This document shows positions 33,801-46,271 of a DNA stretch of 64,000 bases, one piece after another. Made by a program: the position numbers and the translations under genes. The DNA lies in assembly GCA_964035545.1 (NCBI GenBank), contig OZ037766.1, positions 26,316,343-26,380,342 on the forward strand. Reading direction: 5' to 3'. A model generated the notes under the pieces. That model saw only the letters and a program-made list of their open reading frames with translations, searched no databases and was not told the origin of the DNA. How positions within the stretch are numbered: the first letter of the stretch is position 1; each line of letters opens with the position of its first letter. Source of the DNA: Bugula neritina (lineage: Eukaryota > Bryozoa > Gymnolaemata > Cheilostomatida > Bugulidae).

Positions 33801-35489
33801 AATAATTGTCAGTTTTAGTGACTTCGTTAAAATTGATGTCAAAATAATTGAACGAACTCACTAATAGTTCTTCAACCACTTAGAAGACATAATCTCTAGA
33901 AACAAAAATATTCTATCTGTACCTGGTTTTGCTGCTCATTAGTATTCACTAAAAATGATAGAAGATTTCCAAATTCTTGATTTGCATTATGATTTGCCCA
34001 AGTCCTTGATTCTATATTGACACCGACCCTCTACATTCCCCCAACTACTCAAGGTAAATTGATTGCTTGGTTAAAACCTAATCGTGTTGTAACCATATCA
34101 AAGCAGTGGGATTTCCTACTCAATAGACAATGGCACATGCTGATGTAGAGAATCATTTTGTCAGCGTGATGACGGAGCTATTTACTCGGGCAGCAGCAAG
34201 TGATGTTCAGCCTATTACTTGACAGATGGCAGCTTATGGACTGTAAAGACCCCTAAAGAGACACTCAGGAATTTCTTTAAGGAGTCAATTGTTATTAGAT
34301 TTGCAATTATAAATTGATTGAGACACAAAAGACAATTTAAAAGAGGTGGACTAATTGCAGGTTTTAATATACTCAAGGTGGTGACAACAAGCGTTTTTGA
34401 ATTTTTAAGCAATTATACTAATAAAATTGTCTTGAAAAAATAAAAACAATAAAGGTCATAAAGGCGTTAGCTAATGATTTAGAGTATAATACACTATTTA
34501 TACATTTTTTAATTAGGGTTGTTTCTTCAACAGAAGTAAATGTAAAATTAAGTGATTGGAATGTGGAAAAATGCAGTGAGCCTTAAAATATTCCAGATTG
34601 TTCATTGCGAGCATAGAAGTGGTTGCAGGAATACTGCTTTTTAGTAAAATTTACCTGCTAAAGAATATCGGTATTAGCATTCTATTCACCATTGGGATAT
34701 TTTAATAAAATACAGAGTAAATTATGTAAAACAGTCTTGATTGTTACATATATAAATGTGATTTCATGCATAGACTTTGCTCAATAAATTTACAAAATGT
34801 GTGCCTGGAAGATGTGAGGAAAAAGAACAGGAAATGAAAAAATACGGGTGCACATAACTACCAGCCTAAAATATTAGATATTAGCCAGATTTTATATGTT
34901 AATTGTAATTTGTTTTGATTTTCCATAGTACCATTAGAACAATGTATAGGAAGTGTTGAGTGGAGATAAGAAGTGAACTGATACTATTAATCATTTAGAT
35001 AATAAACTTTTCAGCTAAAGAGTTTACGAAAAATTAATATGTAAAGCTCTTTAGTGCAAAAATCAAGAAATATCTGTTTCTTATGTATACTTTAGTCTAT
35101 TAGCCTATTGCAAATAATTTTGGAATTGCTAGAAGATTTGCAAAAAACTTAAAAATACAAACAATTTTCATATGTAATAAATCGTTTTTAAAAACTTAAA
35201 TTTGGAGATTTTCATTAACCCTGTAAGGGTAGCTTTGAGTGGAGATGCCAGTTTTATTTAGCTCAAGTTTTCAACTAGTAGATTGTGCAAAAAGTGGGGG
35301 GGCCTGCAGTCCGTTGAGGTCATGCAACCTATTTTGCTATTATTTATACTTTGTTAAAAATCACAAAAATAGCCTTACATTATTGTTTTAGAAATTGTAA
35401 CCCACTCTATTATACAACTTGCTCAATGGCCACAAGCTAGCAATTTCTTATTGTTTGCCTCTTAACAGTGTTGATAAAGAATCATAGAT

Positions 35490-35605
35490 ATAATATAGTC
35501 TATTCTCTATAGTCTATATTGTATAGTCTAGAGTCTATATTCTATAGTTCATTGTCAATAGTCCATATTATATAGTCTATATTCTATAGACTACAGTAGA
35601 TCATA
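35490..35605 (+). repeat. TAGTCTATA-type short tandem repeat
   Basis: Degenerate copies of a 9-14-nt unit (ATAGTCTATATT, CTATAGTC) run for about 115 bp. No gene is associated with it. Confidence 0.65.
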
Positions 35606-38397
35606 ACTACATTGTATATACATAAACACTATGCCACTACAACAGTCAATACTTAGGGTGGATGTGAAAATCTAATTTAATGAGATCTCATTCTTATTGA
35701 AGAATAACAGCACATGGAGTTACCCACCCACTAAATTAAACAATTTCATTCCAAAACCAAATTTCAACTCAGTGAAGTGGGTATTTTAAATATGATCAGT
35801 CTAGTGTTATACTAGCTGCGATTGGTCAGACAGATGTTATATAAAGTCTGATTTGCTAATTCCACAAGTGATGACTCCATGCGATTACAGCCTGCTAATT
35901 TGTTGTATTATTTAAAGCAGCATTTGACCTTGCGTTTGAATAAAATTTTGAAAAGCTTGACAAAAACTATTTGATATATGCAAGAAATACATTGATTAAA
36001 ATAAAAATCCTTAATCCGTAGCAATTTATTCATACATTATTGGCAAAAAATAATGTACTAGAAAAAAATAATTTATCTTATGAATATATTAGGTGATTAA
36101 TGACGAAAATATGTATGGTTTGGTCTGACATTTTGTAAATTTAGACAAAGGTTAAGCAGTTACTATGATGTGTAAATCTTTGTAGAGTGTTTTCATTGTA
36201 CAGGTATGATGCCTTTATTATATACTTATTCTATTTTGATTGGCATATGACATTATAAAATAAATTGATGGACCGTATTTTTAGCATAGTAAATGAACTG
36301 TAAAGACAATGAAGGAAAAGCTTTTGTAATGTGGAATGTATATGTAGCTATATAAAACTATAAACAGTACCTTATTATCATAAACATATTATTTTTTAGA
36401 AGAGTTTTGTTTTATACTAATTTTTATGTTGTTGCAGTAATTGCATTTAATATGCATATTCAAAAGATTTCCAGCTTATACTTTTAGGATGTTAGTTTTT
36501 GTTGTGCAATAAAATAATTCTATTTAATTATATTTACAGCTGATAATTCAATAATAAAATGCAGGCTGGAAAACTTTAATCACTTTTATAAAGTGCTTGA
36601 TTTATAATACTGTACCCTATTCATAATGTCAATGCATGTGATTGGTAAATATTGCATAATGATTTGCTAAATAATATGCTGAAATATGCTAAATATATAT
36701 GAAAGTGTGTTAACAGGTAGGCCTATATTACAATATGAATAATATAATAGAGCATTTTGCTAAAATAATATATTATAGTCACGCCTGTGCATATCATATA
36801 TTAAAACTGTATTTATAAAATATAACAAATGTTTATACTATATATAATTATTACGGCTGTATATAAGATATATTCCGACAGCTTTATATGTAACGTATTT
36901 CATATATATTATATATTGCAGCTACATATATAATCTATTACAGCTGCATATGTAATATAAAATAAATATAGCCACCATTGCTATTACTTTTGCATTCTCA
37001 ATGACCTCTAAAAAAAAAACAGTATTTGAGAAATGTTTGAATTATTAAGTGTCAAAACTTTGTTTAATTTTAAAAGTTTTGGCTGTGAGTTTGAGTGCTG
37101 CTTTTATAATCATTTTATTTTCTACAATATTCCTGCCAGTTCAATTATTTTGTGAAATTATTTGAAATAAGTTTACATGCAAATAGCTTGTTATACTTTT
37201 GCCCATATTATTTGTAACAGTAGTCAGAAATAAACAAAGGGTTGGGTGTTCACCCAGTCACAGTTGCCAAATTCTAAACTAGGACTATCGTTAGTCACTG
37301 GCTTACCACAAAATATTTAACAGCTGCCGTATGAGCAGTCATTGGGAAATCAAATTTTTGCCTGTTTCAACTTTTAGAAGCACTTTTGCAAATTTAACTT
37401 GTATATTTTTTGTGTGTACCATTGCACAGCCACACATCTATTGATCAGTTGCCAAGTCTACCAGCGTCTTTCCCCAGCTGCTGGACATCGCGATGTCTCT
37501 CCCAGCCTTTTAGCAATGCCAAATTAATCACAGCTACTCTACTTTCAGCATTTTTTTGTCCAAACAGCATGCGCTGTGTCCGCAATTATGCATATTTCTT
37601 ACAAAATTTAAATTTTAATTATCTATTTGCTGTTTTTCCGAATTAATTATGCATGCTCATTGAGAGTTGAATTTATGAACTGTTTTAGATTTAGTCAACA
37701 TGAATTACTGCTCCTGTCACAAAACCTGGGAATTACACCCTGGAGTTTTCAGCGATGAAAAATTGACAGTTTCCAGACTTGACACCACAATAATCTTTTG
37801 GATTCTGTGTAAAAGTTAAAGGTTGTTAGTAGTACAGTAATGTTGGTTTGTATCATGACTTACAGAAAGAGTTGGAAAACAGTATACTAGAAGAAAATAT
37901 TCATTGTATTCAAGCAGTGGCCAAGTATAGGTTTAACCAAAGCAATTTATCCAAATGCATTTAAAACGCTAAATAAGAAAGAGCGAAGGACCAATAAATA
38001 TATTGAACATAATCTAATATCAATATAGAACAAAATATAATGATATGCAAGCTCTGATCAACTGTGACAATGAGGGAGTGGTGTAATCTATTACCACCAC
38101 CACGTACCTTCTAACTGCATCCACCAAGCTGTCATGACTCCAACACCATGAATTTTAAAATATATTTTTTTATCTACTATTTAACAATAGAAACCATAAC
38201 CGGCGTTTCTCCTATTATGTATGTATTGATTATGCAAGTTGAAAAGTGATTACCATATTACGTTGTGGGACATGAAGCCCTCAGCACACTTTATCAGAAA
38301 ATGTAGAGTTCAGTCGAGTTCAAGACTGTTGGATGGTCAAGACGCGCTAGAGACAGGTCTGTGGGTCTGAGCTGTTGTTTAAGCGTGGTACATCATC

Positions 38398-38555
38398 GTA
38401 TTATAATGTGGTATACAGTGTATTATAGTGTAGTATACAGTGTATTATATAGTGTAGTATACAGTGTATTATAGTGCGGTATATAGTGTATTATAGTGTA
38501 GTATACAGTGTATTATACTGTGGTATACAGTGTATTATAGTGTGGTATACAATGC
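38398..38555 (+). repeat. 22-bp minisatellite (GTGTAGTATACAGTGTATTATA)
   Basis: About seven copies of a unit with core GTATACAGTGTATTATAG, each containing a GTATAC palindrome. Copies differ by one or two bases. It lies in the gene desert. Confidence 0.85.
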
Positions 38556-40401
38556 AATATAGTATGTTATAGCAGTGTATTTATTATATTATGGCTTTAT
38601 AGAAAAGTGTGGTGCATTCTTGTTCAACACTATATGATAATATATTATCCAATAGTATATTATTATGATGGTGTACCATTATTACATGATGTGTAGAGCA
38701 GTGCATTACACATATACTAGTATATAGTGTAATAATGCTGCATACATATTACATAAAATACTCTTATCGTTTGTAAAATAATTAATAAGAATAAAGTAAA
38801 CTTATCATGCAGTATAAACATATTTCAATAAACAACTATTAAAATAATAAAATAATTCCAGTATAATATTTGTATTATAACAAATTTATATTATATTTTT
38901 GAATTAAATTTTATTCTTGTATATTTAGAGAGTTGTGCAGTTTTAAATTCATCATTCAATAACTGATAACAAAAAATAAATATATAGCAAAAATAATGCA
39001 ACTATACATATAATTGTGATCAGTTTAAAACTGAGTTGTTGCAAATTTTGCATGAGCAAATTGTGGATAGAAGATACATATTTATGTCAATGTAATCTAG
39101 AGAGATTTGCATTCAATTTTTAATGTATACAGATTTAAATAGTTGTGCAGTTTTAAATAACTTAACAAACAATATTAAAATTGAATCGATGCTTAAATAA
39201 TAAAAAATAATGAAGTTTGCAAATATTGCATGAACAATTTTTATAAATGTAATTTAAAAAAGATTTATGTTTAGCAACAGACGGTAAAAACTAGGTCAAA
39301 GGGTTCCTAACTATTCCTCACCTGCAATATTACAGAGCCTATGTATTTATGTAGCCCTGTGACCATCAGGTATAAAAACAGTTCTAACGTTATTTGTCAC
39401 TAAGGCCTACCTGCCTTTATGTATAATTATACAAATATGCATATACATTTGTATAATATAATTTATCCATAGACTATGCAATACAAAGTAGCTAAACTCG
39501 ATTAACTTAGTATTTTTAATCAGATGTTGAACATTTTATCATAGCTTGTCAGGCATTATTCAACTGTCTAATTTCATGAGACTACACCCAATAGGAGTCT
39601 CCCTTTCTTGTCAAAACCTGAATAAAAAAGTTTAATTAATATAGTTGTATATATTCCTTTTACCAGAAACTAATGTTTTGTTGGTGGCTTGTGAATTATA
39701 CTAGTAGTTATAGTAGCCAAGTGAGTATATAAATCAGCCATCGGTCATCTATTATTTGCAAGACAAGCTTTTTTTTAAAAGGAAGCAAGTTTTTCATTTG
39801 AGCTTTCAATCCTAAATAAGTTTTATATAGGCTACAGTAAGTTTCAATAAAATTTGACCAGTAAGTTATAATGAGGAGCATTTTTTCAGTTAAAGAAACA
39901 AAATGAAAAGTCACATTTTTATGAACTTCTAGTGCCAAGATTTACTCAGATTTGACAAAGTGCATTAAATTAAAAATTACCATTACTTAAAGTTAATTAA
40001 TGAGAGATAAGCATGTCATTGCCCACAAGCTCTACTCGTGTCCAAAACCCAAAAGAGTTTGAATAAAAAATTAAAAAAGTGTTGGGTGTTTGGCTTTAAG
40101 TGTAATTGCTTTTTAGTTTTGAGTTATTGAATACAGATTGGAAAGCAGGAGCTTCATTAGCTGTGGTAAATAATCAAAATATGGCTTTTTAGAGAGTAGG
40201 TAAAAGTAAATTATAAATCATGTCAAAATTGAAAATATCTGTTTAAATAAAGAGTATTTATATTCCTAGAACACATGCTATATGTTGACATTAGTTTCAT
40301 TGACCAAGAATTTTAGGATTATCAAACAGTAAAATCCTGCACAATCCTGTTTATATACTAGTAAAATAAATGATAATGTTGTGGTAATCTGTTGCAGAGA
40401 A

Positions 40402-43400
40402 ATGTATTGTATAGAAAAGAGAATGACATGGAAGAACTTCCTAATCTACTTCATTGGAATTCACATTCTCATTTGTACAGGTGAGCAACTTTTATTAAAT
40501 TTTATATAGGTTCACCAGCTATAACAATTTAGCTTAGTTATGAACCATGTATAGGCATCATACTATATAGCCTAAATAAAATAAAATATAAAGAGGTTAA
40601 AAAATAGTACCTAAATATTTAAAGTATAAATACAAATATAATGGAACTATTTAAGCATGTAGAGGTATGAGTTTTTAAAGTAAAAGAAAATTAATTATTT
40701 GAGAATTCAAAAGTTTAATCTCTTAAACTTAAAAAATTAAATTATTTTTAGTAAACCATGTTTTAAAAACTATCCAATTTGCAAAAGATATTAATTGTCA
40801 TTTTCAATAATTTTGACAATAATGGTTCCTATAAACTTAGTTTTAAACCTAAGGTTTTAATATGATTTACATAAAATAAGTAAAACTGAAGCTTAAAACA
40901 CATTATAACTTATTTAGCAAATACAACATAGAAAAATTGAAGAGGTATGAAAGCAGCTTAAACACAAACAGAAATCTGTTTATATAGCACTCTGCTTTAA
41001 GAAGTGGCTACATGTGCAAATTTTGCAGTTTTAACTTTTAATTAGGACTATGTAGTAATCTGTTATCACTTGAGGTCATATATGATACTTCTTACACTTA
41101 TATTTATACATCTATTTAAAGTTGAGAGCCAGAGTGAATTAGGAGAATGGGGAGGCTGGGGAGCATGCTCAGTTTCTTGTGCAGGAGGAGACCAGACTAG
41201 GACCAGACCTTGTTTGGATAGGAGATTATGTGGTGGACCAGTATCTGAGGGTCGGAATTGCAACAATGTGCCATGTCCAAGTAAGTCAGTACTATAAAAT
41301 AAAATAGATACAAGTTCAGTTTGAATGCTTTATATATTTTTATAAACAATTTTATAAATTGAAGCAATTAATGCATTATTTATGAAGCAAAAATCTTTTA
41401 AAGCTGTACTGTTTATTGATATCCCATTAAACCCTGTAATGTAATGGTTAGCTTGCTGAATTGCAAGTTACAAGTCTGAGGTTCGGTTTCCGGTGGGGGC
41501 TGAAGTTTCTAAAAAGAGCAAAATGACACCCATTACCTTTACTTTAAGAAAATTAATATAAAACAAACTTACATTGAAGTCACTACAGTTTAACTAATAG
41601 GTATTTTATTCATTGTATTCTCAGGTGTGAACAGTACAGCAATAAAGGCCCTTTTAGCATCATCAATGATTCTGTACAGGTTTAAAATCTGAGGTCTAGT
41701 GAGTAACACATACTGGCCAAATTCACCTACATACAATATTATGAATGTCTATTTTATGAAACCAGTTCATGGAGCATGGGAAGCCTGGGAGTCCTGGATC
41801 AGCTGTACCAAAACTTGTGGAGGAGGAACCAGCGCTAGAAAGAGAAGTTGTGATGCTCCATCACCTTCTTTTGGAGGAAGGTTCTGTGTGGGTGGTGTAC
41901 CTGAGAATATTGATAATGAGTCAGTGGAATGGCAGTGGAAAACCTGTAACACTCACAGATGTGAGGGTGGGTATTGAACATGTCTCCATACTTCATAATT
42001 TATACAAAATCTTTAATAGTTACCAGATAACGCAGTGCTGCAAGAACATTTAGTTTGGGAAAAAATATTGATTTCAGGTGACAGAGGAACCGGCCCTCTA
42101 CCAGCTGTAGCTTTACCAACTCTTGCACCAAAATTTACAACAGCCAGAAGTAGAGTTCCTTTACCATCAGCACCAACACCTCCACCAGTTGTACAGCCAA
42201 GTGCATCAGCACCTACATCTCCACCAGTTGTACAGCCAAGTGCATCAGCACCTACATCTCCACCAGTTGTACAGCCAAGTACATCAGCACCTACATCTCC
42301 ACCAGTTGTACAGCCAAGTGCATCAGCACCTACATCTCCACCATCTGTACAGCAACCATCACCATCTGTACACCAACCATCACCATCTGTACATCAACCA
42401 TCACCATCGGTACACCAACCATCACCATCTGTACACCAACCATCACCATCTGTACACCAACCATCACCATCTGTACACCAACCATCACCATCTGTACACC
42501 AACCATCACCATCTGTACACCAACCATCACCATCTGTACACCAACCATCACCATCTGTACACCAACCATCACCATCTGTACACCAACCATCACCATCTGT
42601 ACACCAACCATCACCATCTGCACACCAACCATCACCATCTGCACACCAACCATCACCATCTGCACACCAACCATCACCATCTGCACACCAACCATCACCA
42701 TCTGCACACCAACCATCACCATCTGCACACCAACCATCACCATCTGCACACCAACCATCACCATCTGCACACCAACCATCACCATCTGCACACCAACCAT
42801 CACCATCTACACACCAACCATCACCATCTGTACACCAACCATCACCATCTGTACACCAACCATCACCATCTGTACACCAACCATCACCATCTGTACACCA
42901 ACCATCACCATCTGTACACCAACCATCACCATCTGTACACCAACCATCACCATCTGTACACCAACCATCACCATCTGTACACCAACCATCACCATCTGTA
43001 CACCAACCATCACCATCTGTACACCAACCATCACCATCTGTACACCAACCATCACCATCTGTACACCAACCATCACCATCTGTACACCGACCATCACCAT
43101 CTGTACACCAACCATCACCATCTGTACACCAACCATCACCATCTGTACACCAACCATCACCATCTGTACACCAACCATCACCATCTGTACACCAACCATC
43201 ACCATCTGTACACCAACCATCACCATCTGTACACCAACCATCACCATCTGTACACCGACCATCACCATCTGTACACCAACCATCACCATCTGTACACCAA
43301 CCATCACCATCTGTACACCAACCATCACCATCTGTACACCAACCATCACCACAGCCAAGAGCTAGTAAGTTTTGTGTTTGTCTTTAAAAGTGAATTAACC

Positions 43401-46271
43401 AGAGTGTTTGAAAGATTTACAAAGACTGACAAAAGTGGCTAGGCATTTGTACCTTGCATAAAACTTATTCTATCTCAATTCTATATTTCTGTTTAAAGCT
43501 GAAAGTCATAGTGGATTTGGAGTATGGGGAAACTGGGAAGCATGTTCAGCATCTTGCGGAGGAGGAGGCCAAATAAGGACCAGACCTTGCTTAGATGCAA
43601 GATTATGTGGTGGATCAGCATCTGAGGGTCGCCACTGCAACACTGCACCATGTCCATCTGTACACTCCAGACCCTCACCAAGTGTACATTCAAGACCTTC
43701 ACCAAGTGTACACTCTAGACCTTCACCAAGTGTACACTCTAGACCTTCACCAAGTGTACATTCAAGACCCTCACCAAGTGTACATTCAAGACCCTCACCA
43801 AGTGTACTCTCAAGACCTTCACCAAGTGTACATTCAAGACCTTCACCAAGTGTACACTCCAGACCTTCACCAAGTGTACACTCAAGACCTTCACCAAGTG
43901 TACACTCAAGACCATCACCATCTGTACACTCAAGACCATCACCATCTGTACACTCAAGACCTTCACCAAGTGTACACTCTAGACCTTCACCAAGTGTACA
44001 CTCAAGACCTTCACCAAGTGTACACTCTAGACCTTCACCAAGTGTACATTCAAGACCCTCACCAAGTGTACATTCAAGACCTTCACCAAGTGTACATTCA
44101 AGACCTTCACCAAGTGTACACTCAAGACCTTCACCAAGTGTACACTCAAGACCATCACCATCTGTACACTCAAGACCATCACCATCTGTACACTCAAGAC
44201 CATCACCAAGTGTACACTCAAGACCATCACCATCTGTACACTCAAGACCATCACCAAGTGTACACTCAAGACCTTCACCAAGTGTACACTCTAGACCTTC
44301 ACCAAGTGTACATTCAAGACCTTCACCAAGTGTACATTCAAGACCTTCACCAAGTGTACACTCCAGATCTTCACCAAGTGTACACTCAAGACCTTCACCA
44401 AGTATACACTCAAGACCTTCACCAAGTGTACACTCAAGACCATCACCATCTGTACACTCAAGACCATCACCAAGTGTACACTCAAGACCATCACCATCTG
44501 TACACTCAAGACCATCACCAAGTGTACACTCAAGACCTTCACCAAGTGTACACTCAAGACCATCACCAAGTGTACACTCAAGACCTTCACCAAGTGTACA
44601 CTCTAGACCATCACCAAGTGTACACTCAAGACCATCACCAAGTGTACACTCAAGACCATCACCAAGTGTACACTCAAGACCATCACCAAGTGTACACTCA
44701 AGACCATCACCAAGTGTACACTCCAGACCATCACCAAGTGTACATTCAAGACCTTCACCAAGTGTACACTCAAGACCTTCACCAAGTGTTTACTCTAGAC
44801 CATCACCAAGTGTACACTCAAGACCATCACCATCTGTACACTCAAGACCATCACCAAGTGTACACTCAAGACCCTCACCAAGTGTACATTCAAGACCTTC
44901 ACCAAGTGTACACTCAAGACCTTCACCAAGTGTACACTCCAGACCTTCACCAAGTGTACACTCAAGACCTTCACCAAGTGTACACTCAAGACCTTCACCA
45001 AGTGTACACTCAAGAACATCACCAAGTGTACACTCCAGACCTTCACCAAGTGTACATTCGAGACCTTCACCAAGTGTACACTCAAGACCATCACCAAGTG
45101 TACACTCCAGACCATCACCAAGTGTACACTCAAGACCTTCACCAAGTGTACACTCAAGACCATCACCAAGTGTACACTCCAGACCTTCACCATCTGTTAG
45201 ATCACCAACACCCTCTCATGTTTCGCAACGGACGCCACGGTTTAGAACTGGTAAGATAAAAATGTCTAGCATCAATGTTTCACATCTTTTCAATTTTTTG
45301 TGCATACAACAAATTTAGAAACTTTCTTTATTCTCGGAGATCTAATCAGGGCTAGCTAAATCTAACCGCCACTATGCTTTGTGTTACTGGTTTGTTTAGA
45401 TATTATGCCATTTAGTTTTCTTAGCATTAACCAGGTTTACTATTTTTTGGAACATCTAATGAGTTGAAAAAGGTTAGGTGGCAAAGGAAATTACAGCTTT
45501 AAGTAAGCTTTAATGTTGCTATGTAAAGCTTTTGCAGATATGAGGCTACAACTTTCAGCTGCGAAAAATGTGTCTACAATTTGGGGTGAAGGGCTGTTTC
45601 ACCCTATTTACTAAAATAATTTTATATGCGAGTGAAATAACTCTACTTGTTCTTTGAAGGATGGACTAGCTGGAGCCAATGGAGCAGTTGTTCAGCAGCT
45701 TGCGGTACAGGAAGTAGATCTCGCAGCATACAATACTGCTGGCCACAAACCTGCTCAGCTCCCCGTCATCAAACCCAGAGTTGCTCCGTTCGGTCTTGCA
45801 CTCCCAGTAAGTAAAGTAGCCAGATGTTGATCTATTTAATACAATAATATGCTAAACTATGAGGGAGTGACTGCAGTTTCTATAGTTTATTAAGTTGATT
45901 GGTTCTCAATGCAGATGTGCTTTACTTTCCAGCTCCTCACGGAGGAAGCAGAAATCAACACCCAACTCCATCTCCAAGACCCCACTTCTCAAGACCAGGT
46001 AATTTATATTCACTACTTTAAGTTCATTGTTCACCTGAAATACAGTAGACTTGTGGCTGTATACTTATTCAGCTGTAATAATCACCAAGCAGCCGCATAT
46101 TCTCTATAGCAAACCCTTGATGTTCTATATAATACTATTAAAATATTTCTTATCATTAGAAGACTCCTTTTGTATCTAAAAATTTGTAAAAGTTTATGCA
46201 AGTTTATATTGAAAGTTATGGGTTTATTTTCAGCTCCTAGTGGTGGATACAGAGCTTGGGGAAGGGGTTAA
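40402..46271 (+). CDS. Secreted TSP1-domain protein with giant Pro/Ser/His tandem arrays, complete, 8 exons
   Basis: Exons: 40402-40480, 41122-41280, 41766-41966, 42078-43364, 43499-45250, 45660-45806, 45933-45998, 46234-46271. The total is 3,729 nt (1,242 residues). All seven introns are phase 1, as is typical of shuffled extracellular modules. Exon 1 is a signal peptide ([18 protein letters not shown]; a second ATG at 40423 could also start it). Exon 2 is TSP1-1 ([16 protein letters not shown]). Exon 3 is TSP1-2 ([15 protein letters not shown]). Exon 4 is a 13-residue repeat followed by 47 heptads QPSPSVH. Exon 5 is TSP1-3 followed by 64 octads SVHSRPSP. Exon 6 is TSP1-4 ([17 protein letters not shown]). 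Exons 7-8 are a short Ser/Pro/Gly tail. There is no membrane anchor, so the product is inferred to be a secreted matrix, mucus or adhesive protein. The WxxW motifs are candidate C-mannosylation sites. An AATAAA lies at 46426-46431. Confidence 0.9.
41122..41280 (+). other. TSP1 domain 1 (exon 2)
   Basis: It encodes [20 protein letters not shown] followed by [19 protein letters not shown] and six Cys in TSP1 spacing. It is bordered by phase-1 introns on both sides, so it is a movable module. It is very similar to TSP1-3 (exon 5 start), suggesting a recent duplication of the exon or of the TSP1-array unit. Confidence 0.9.
41431..41515 (+). mobile_element. tRNA-derived SINE (family A) in an intron of the TSP1 gene
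   Basis: It has an A-box-like TGTAATGGTTAGCTTGC and a B-box-like GAGGTTCGGTTTCCG, followed by GGGGGCTGAAGTTTCTAAAAAG. It is diverged from the 4701 copy but has the same order of elements. It sits in the intron between TSP1-1 and TSP1-2. Confidence 0.6.
42167..42352 (+). repeat. 39-bp coding repeat (13-residue unit), exon 4 start
   Basis: Just under five copies of [13 protein letters not shown] (39 nt), in the reading frame of the TSP1 protein. It leads without a gap into the heptad array. Copies differ by one substitution each. The shared VQPS core suggests that the heptad array derives from this unit. Confidence 0.9.
42353..43339 (+). repeat. 21-bp coding minisatellite: 47 heptads QPSPSVH
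   Basis: 987 nt equals exactly 47 in-frame units. Nearly all are identical at the DNA level (CCATCACCATCTGTACACCAA). Variants cluster: a consecutive block has Ala for Val (GCACAC, about 42616-42797), followed by one Thr unit. Two units have Arg for Gln, at 43089 and 43257, exactly 168 nt (8 units) apart, indicating a higher-order duplication. It encodes one His per 7 residues, with two Pro and two Ser. It ends QPSPQPRA before the donor at 43364. Confidence 0.97.
43499..45250 (+). other. TSP1 domain 3 plus octad array (exon 5), open in a frame without ATG
   Basis: Exon 5 begins after GTTTAAAG and is read in frame 1 (codons from 43501): [20 protein letters not shown] and the rest of a six-Cys TSP1, then the octads. 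It has 1,752 nt without a stop and a GT donor at 45251. This frame contains no Met, so ATG-anchored ORF finding instead reports a 554-residue ORF in another frame (rich in HQVYTQDL). The phase of both flanking introns, the intact TSP1 and the shared PSPSVH core with exon 4 all support frame 1. Confidence 0.9.
43657..45192 (+). repeat. 24-bp coding minisatellite: 64 octads SVHSRPSP
   Basis: 1,536 nt equals exactly 64 units of 24 nt in the protein frame. The common unit is CCTTCACCAAGTGTACACTCAAGA. CCA/CCT/CCC and AGT/TCT alternations are synonymous or conservative. Rare coding variants include Ile for Val, Tyr for His, Thr for Pro and Ser for Pro, each once. Blocks of the AGT/TCT pattern recur (for example near 43870-43980 and 44110-44230), which indicates segmental duplication inside the array. 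Confidence 0.97.
45660..45806 (+). other. TSP1 domain 4 (exon 6)
   Basis: It encodes [20 protein letters not shown] and then a six-Cys TSP1 with a shortened middle loop ([10 protein letters not shown]). It is bordered by phase-1 introns. It carries the clearest WxxWxxC signature of the four domains and is the most diverged from TSP1-1 and TSP1-3. Confidence 0.9.

Larger units (their letters stand above)
26725..40401. other. AT-rich gene desert with SINEs and simple repeats
   Basis: Over 13.7 kb I find no exon with supported splice sites, codon bias or a recognisable motif. The ORFs present are short and AT-driven. Embedded items are listed separately: SINE copies (29277-29490; 30525-30605; 30737-30830), an (AT)n tract (30430-30488), a TAGTCTATA-type repeat (35490-35605) and a 22-bp minisatellite (38398-38555). 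Distal regulatory elements or promoters of the flanking genes may lie here but cannot be seen by eye. Confidence 0.5.

Noticed and set aside
42123-43442. 439-residue + strand ORF rich in HHHLYTN
   Set aside because: It is a shadow frame of the heptad array. The frame joining RCEGDRGTG upstream to exon 5 is the other one.
42353-45192. Possible CRISPR-like array
   Set aside because: The repeats are contiguous, without unique spacers, and lie in frame within a eukaryotic exon.
42330-45193. Minus-strand ORFs with VMVGVQM or VKVLSVHL repeats
   Set aside because: They are the complement of the coding minisatellites, with no flanking coding sequence or splice sites.
43595-45259. 554-residue + strand ORF rich in HQVYTQDL
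   Set aside because: It is a shadow frame of the octad array. It would disrupt the TSP1 at the exon start, and intron phases do not support it.
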